Below, piece by piece: positions 16,073-18,031 of a stretch of DNA of 18,031 nt. Source of the DNA: Rhodocyclaceae bacterium UBA6160. GTDB lineage: Bacteria > Pseudomonadota > Gammaproteobacteria > Burkholderiales > Rhodocyclaceae. The stretch spans positions 400 to 18,430 of the forward strand of contig DIUK01000139.1 of assembly GCA_002422995.1 (NCBI GenBank), in the 5' to 3' direction. The number at the start of each line of letters is the position of its first letter. The stretch's first letter is position 1. The notes under the pieces are model-generated. The model searched no databases, was not told the origin of the DNA, and saw only the letters and a list, made by a program, of their open reading frames with translations. A program made the position numbers and the translations under genes.

Positions 16073-16309
16073 ATGCTTGGCTGGCTCGAAGCGGAACTGC
16101 CGATCTTCTTCACCGGCCGGATTCTCCCGGTCGATGCACAAGTGGCCGACCGTTGGGGGCGCTTGGTGGCAACAGCAAGTCGCCCGCTTCCTGCTATCGA
16201 CAGCCTGTTGGCGGCGACCGCCGCACATCACGGCCTGAGCCTGGTCACCCGCAACGTGCGCGACTTCGCCGATCTTGGGCTGGAAGTTATCAACCCGTGG
16301 AGTGATTGA
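16073..16309 (+). pseudogene. VapC-type PIN-domain toxin, C-terminal remnant
   Basis: The 78 codons encode the C-terminal half of a VapC-like PIN ribonuclease: GWLEAELPIFFTGRILPVDA, ADRWGRL, then RPLPAIDSLLAATAAHHGL with the third acidic residue (D43 of the fragment) and LVTRNVRDFADLGLEVINPW. Full-length relatives are about 130-140 residues. The N-terminal strand with the first catalytic Asp, and the Glu helix, are missing; the frame is closed by a stop at 16040 and the few codons between do not look like PIN sequence. No VapB-type antitoxin gene is present. It is therefore most likely a dead relic of an imported toxin-antitoxin pair cut at its 5' side. A terminator follows at 16417-16448. 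Confidence 0.82.
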
Positions 16310-16366
16310 GAGCGCCTCAGCGCAGTGAGCTGATTTTTCCCGTTTGTGAAATGGCGGGTGACGCAA

Positions 16367-16390
16367 AAAGTCGGCGCTGGTGATACGGCG
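16367..16390 (+). repeat. Dispersed 24-bp repeat, copy 5 (intergenic)
   Basis: Core AAAGTCGGCGCTGG followed by TGATACGGCG, preceded by two further A. This is the only copy outside a gene, 58 bases after the vapC remnant. Confidence 0.83.
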
Positions 16391-16416
16391 CGAGGGCGAT
16401 TTCCTCAGCCAAAATG

Positions 16417-16448
16417 AAAATGGCGCGGAACAATCCACGCCATTTTTT
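16417..16448 (+). terminator. Rho-independent terminator after vapC remnant
   Basis: AAAATGGCG (16417-16425) pairs with CGCCATTTT (16438-16446), with two more GC pairs inside after one mismatch and a six-base loop, followed by six T (16443-16448). The left flank is A-rich, so some action on the caspase transcript from the other side is possible. Confidence 0.75.
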
Positions 16449-16470
16449 GCGTCGCTGGACGCGTGAAATC

Positions 16471-16487
16471 GGGTTTTCTACAGCTTC
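16471..16487 (+). repeat. Left inverted repeat bounding the TIR-caspase pair
   Basis: GGGTTTTCTACAGCTTC. It is the inverse of the last 18 bases of the window (GAGGCTGTAGAAAAACCC) apart from one substitution and one missing base. It may be an insertion-sequence end or the terminus of a small element. Confidence 0.6.
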
Positions 16488-16497
16488 AGCGTTTGAA

Positions 16498-16538
16498 TTC
16501 ACCGGCGCTGCGCGGCTTTATCGCGCAGCGCCGGTGAA
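16498..16538. repeat. Perfect 17-bp inverted repeat (hairpin) downstream of the caspase gene
   Basis: TTCACCGGCGCTGCGCG and its exact inverse are separated by seven bases (GCTTTAT). It lies 42 bases past the caspase stop. No T run follows on either strand, so it is not a standard intrinsic terminator; it may protect the 3' end of the mRNA or be a REP-like unit. Confidence 0.75.
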
Positions 16539-16580
16539 ATGATGGTTGGGTGTCTTTTGGACCTTGCGTGCATGTTGTGC

Positions 16581-17555
16581 TTAGATGCGACCGCGTTCGA
16601 CCAGCCTACGGTAGTGCTCACCGAGAACTGTAAGACGGCATGCCTTACTTCCAATTGCTGCATGCCACATATGAGGCGCATCCACGGGGACCACCAAGCC
16701 AACACGGTTGTATTTCTGTAGTACCGCAAACTTCGCAGTATTGAGTGGATCAGGTGCTGGAATTGTTAGGTCTGTCCCTTGCCGTTCCGGCTCAAAGGAC
16801 GGGTCAAGGGGAAATTCTTGACCCGGTTTCGAAAAAAACTCCGTAATGCGTTGGAGTTCGGCCAAGGTTATCGGTGGCTGTACGTGCCTGAGGGAGACAA
16901 AACTTTTGACGTTTGTCTTAAAGACCGGACGTTGGTCCCAAGGGCCAAGCGATTGGTCGATGTGTGCGTAGATGCTGCCTGGGGTGACCTCACCAACGAG
17001 ATTGCCCGCAGCGCCGCCTAGCGCGTCTACGAAAAGTGTTGTGAAGACACCTGCGCCATTCGCTTCCGTGGCGTACTGCTCTGCCGTAGAGGCCGTGAGA
17101 ATAGTCGTACCTTCTTTGACCTCGGCGAAACCGCTAGCGGTAATCGATGCCGCTGCTATACCCGAATGACAACTGTCAAGAACAATGATTCTGTTCCGTG
17201 CGGCTGATTGATTGGCGAGCGTCAAGACTTCATTCAACGGCAGACCTTCGTCTCCCGAAGCCGCATCACTAGCAATAAGGTAACCGCCCGTGCTTTCGAC
17301 ATGTCCATGGCCGGCGAAGTAGAAGAGCGCGATGTCGCTCTCCCCAGCGAAAAGCTCCTTTATGCTCTCACGCAGAGTTGCGCGAGTAACCATGCCGGTC
17401 GGTCCCGTTCCAGTAAGCAGTTTTGTTCCAAAGTTAACTGTCCCGTCGCTATTGCGATCAAGGACGGCCTTCACTGCGTGTGCATCGTCCACGCAGCCGA
17501 AGAGTTCCCCGCCTCTTTGGTAGTAGTTGATTCCAACCACAAGGGCTTTTCGCAT
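16581..17555 (-). CDS. Caspase-like (peptidase C14) protease, candidate defence effector
   Basis: Caspase-family cysteine protease of 324 residues. The p20-like fold starts at once (KALVVGINYY, 3-11; CVDDAHAVKAVL, 21-32). The catalytic dyad is intact: H83 in YFAGHGH (79-85) and C129 in IIVLDSCHSG (123-132). SLGPWDQRPVF (202-212) fits the end of the caspase core. After a Pro-rich linker (about 246-270), a separate C-terminal segment (about 271-324, KFAVLQKYNRVGLVVPVDA to LTVLGEHYRRLVERGRI) is a candidate regulatory or ligand-sensing part. There is no signal peptide, so it is cytoplasmic. The start lies nine bases after the TIR gene stop, with AGGAG at good spacing, so the two are co-translated. 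Likely role: protease switched on by the TIR partner during infection (inference). Confidence 0.9.
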   Translation of the reverse strand: MRKALVVGINYYQRGGELFGCVDDAHAVKAVLDRNSDGTVNFGTKLLTGTGPTGMVTRATLRESIKELFAGESDIALFYFAGHGHVESTGGYLIASDAASGDEGLPLNEVLTLANQSAARNRIIVLDSCHSGIAAASITASGFAEVKEGTTILTASTAEQYATEANGAGVFTTLFVDALGGAAGNLVGEVTPGSIYAHIDQSLGPWDQRPVFKTNVKSFVSLRHVQPPITLAELQRITEFFSKPGQEFPLDPSFEPERQGTDLTIPAPDPLNTAKFAVLQKYNRVGLVVPVDAPHMWHAAIGSKACRLTVLGEHYRRLVERGRI

Positions 17556-17564
17556 GGTTTTCTC

Positions 17565-17957
17565 CTACCTTCCTCCGCCAATCAGTGACTTCAGGTTATC
17601 CCAAGTCCATTTGTAAACCTTGTCAGTGGATAAGGTACCCTTCGGTTTCGTACAGGATTTATCGGAGTACGCAGCTAGTAGAAAGTACTCCTTGTTCTTT
17701 TCTTTCGCGATCTCTAGCTCAGCTGAAACGCCAGCTGCCGTATGTGTTTTCTCGCCGCAGAGGACAACGACAACATCGATTTTATCCATACGGCGTTTGA
17801 CTTTGTCCTTCCAGTCGCCAGTTAGATGTTCTTTGATAGAAGCATCTTGAAAATCAAACGGACTATCCGGTAGTTTTGCTTGCCCGGCGAGCATGATCTT
17901 CGCGCCCTCGTCGTTGTCATAGTCAAAGCTGATGAAAACTCGTTTTTTTGTGGCCAT
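17565..17957 (-). CDS. ThsB-like TIR domain protein (DUF1863 / MTH538 family)
   Basis: Single-domain cytoplasmic TIR-like protein of 130 residues. The first strand KRVFISFDYDND (5-16), the SPFDFQDASIKE loop (32-43), VVVVLCGEKTHTAAGVSAELEIA (62-84) and the end YKWTWDNLKSLIGGGR are typical of the DUF1863/ThsB-like family. E80, in the pattern G-V-x-x-E-x-E-I-A, is in the place of the TIR catalytic glutamate; the Glu helix and the surrounding pattern are intact, so NAD-based signal synthesis or NAD cleavage is plausible. GGGAGA precedes the ATG. First gene of a two-gene operon with the caspase-like protease. Only 74 bases lie upstream in the window and no clear promoter was found there. In related defence systems the TIR is the sensor and signal producer; here that role is inferred. 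Confidence 0.9.
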   Translation of the reverse strand: MATKKRVFISFDYDNDEGAKIMLAGQAKLPDSPFDFQDASIKEHLTGDWKDKVKRRMDKIDVVVVLCGEKTHTAAGVSAELEIAKEKNKEYFLLAAYSDKSCTKPKGTLSTDKVYKWTWDNLKSLIGGGR

Positions 17958-18013
17958 TGTTATCTCCCTGAAAGACTGACAGTGATAGAAACGTTTCGGT
18001 TAAGACGCCCAAC

Positions 18014-18031
18014 GAGGCTGTAGAAAAACCC
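18014..18031 (-). repeat. Right inverted repeat bounding the TIR-caspase pair (at window edge)
   Basis: GAGGCTGTAGAAAAACCC, the last 18 bases. It matches the inverse of 16471-16487 with one substitution and one indel. The G-rich-then-A-run form resembles ends of several insertion-sequence families, but no transposase is visible. The repeat may continue past the edge. Confidence 0.55.

Noticed and set aside
18004..18031. Possible integron attC half-site (GCCCAAC fits RYYYAAC) next to the TIR gene, and GTTGGGT near 16545.
   Set aside because: The matching halves and the spacing of an attC fold are not present in the window, no integrase is seen, and the two bounding sequences are inverted rather than direct, which does not fit a cassette.

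Overview
The window looks like a piece of a betaproteobacterial chromosome, probably close to Nitrosomonadales. I infer this from gene content and order: the end of an atp operon, a DUF971-ubiE-Tim44-ubiJ block, and htpX-rsmB-DUF4390-ntrY-ntrX in the compact order usual for that class. No marker gene fixes the genus. Coding is dense and almost all on the minus strand from 1.4 to 15.1 kb.

Layout. 1-1.3 kb (+): 3' part of atpD, then atpC, ending in a perfect 44-bp palindromic terminator shared with the converging sodB. 1.4-5.0 kb (-): DUF971 gene, ubiE, Tim44-like gene, ubiJ, then sodB with its own promoter. This is an aerobic respiratory set: quinone methylation, a quinone assembly factor, and superoxide defence. 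5.1-8.6 kb (-): priA and hemE, separated by a 395-bp AT-rich gap with a cluster of DnaA-box-like sites. 8.7-14.2 kb (-): rsmB, DUF4390, an NtrY-like sensor kinase and an NtrX-like regulator, overlapping or nearly touching and therefore probably one transcript. The NtrX protein has lost the ATPase and sigma-54 contact motifs. 14.3-15.1 kb (-): the membrane protease gene htpX. 15.3-15.9 kb (+): a PuuD-like membrane protein ending in a strong terminator.

From 15.97 kb to the right edge the character changes to accessory DNA: a 5'-truncated vapC-type toxin remnant, a terminator, a 17-bp-stem hairpin, and a two-gene minus-strand operon of a small ThsB-like TIR protein and a caspase-like protease. 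The pair is bounded by matching inverted repeats at 16471-16487 and 18014-18031; the second is the last 18 bases of the window. It is a strong candidate for a TIR-caspase antiphage module of the type IV Thoeris kind.

Across both core and accessory parts runs a dispersed 24-bp repeat with an invariant core (AAAGTCGGCGCTGG), present five times. Four copies lie inside unrelated genes and are read in three different codon frames, and one is intergenic. Its conservation is therefore at the DNA level, which suggests an uptake-sequence-like or other genome-wide signal.
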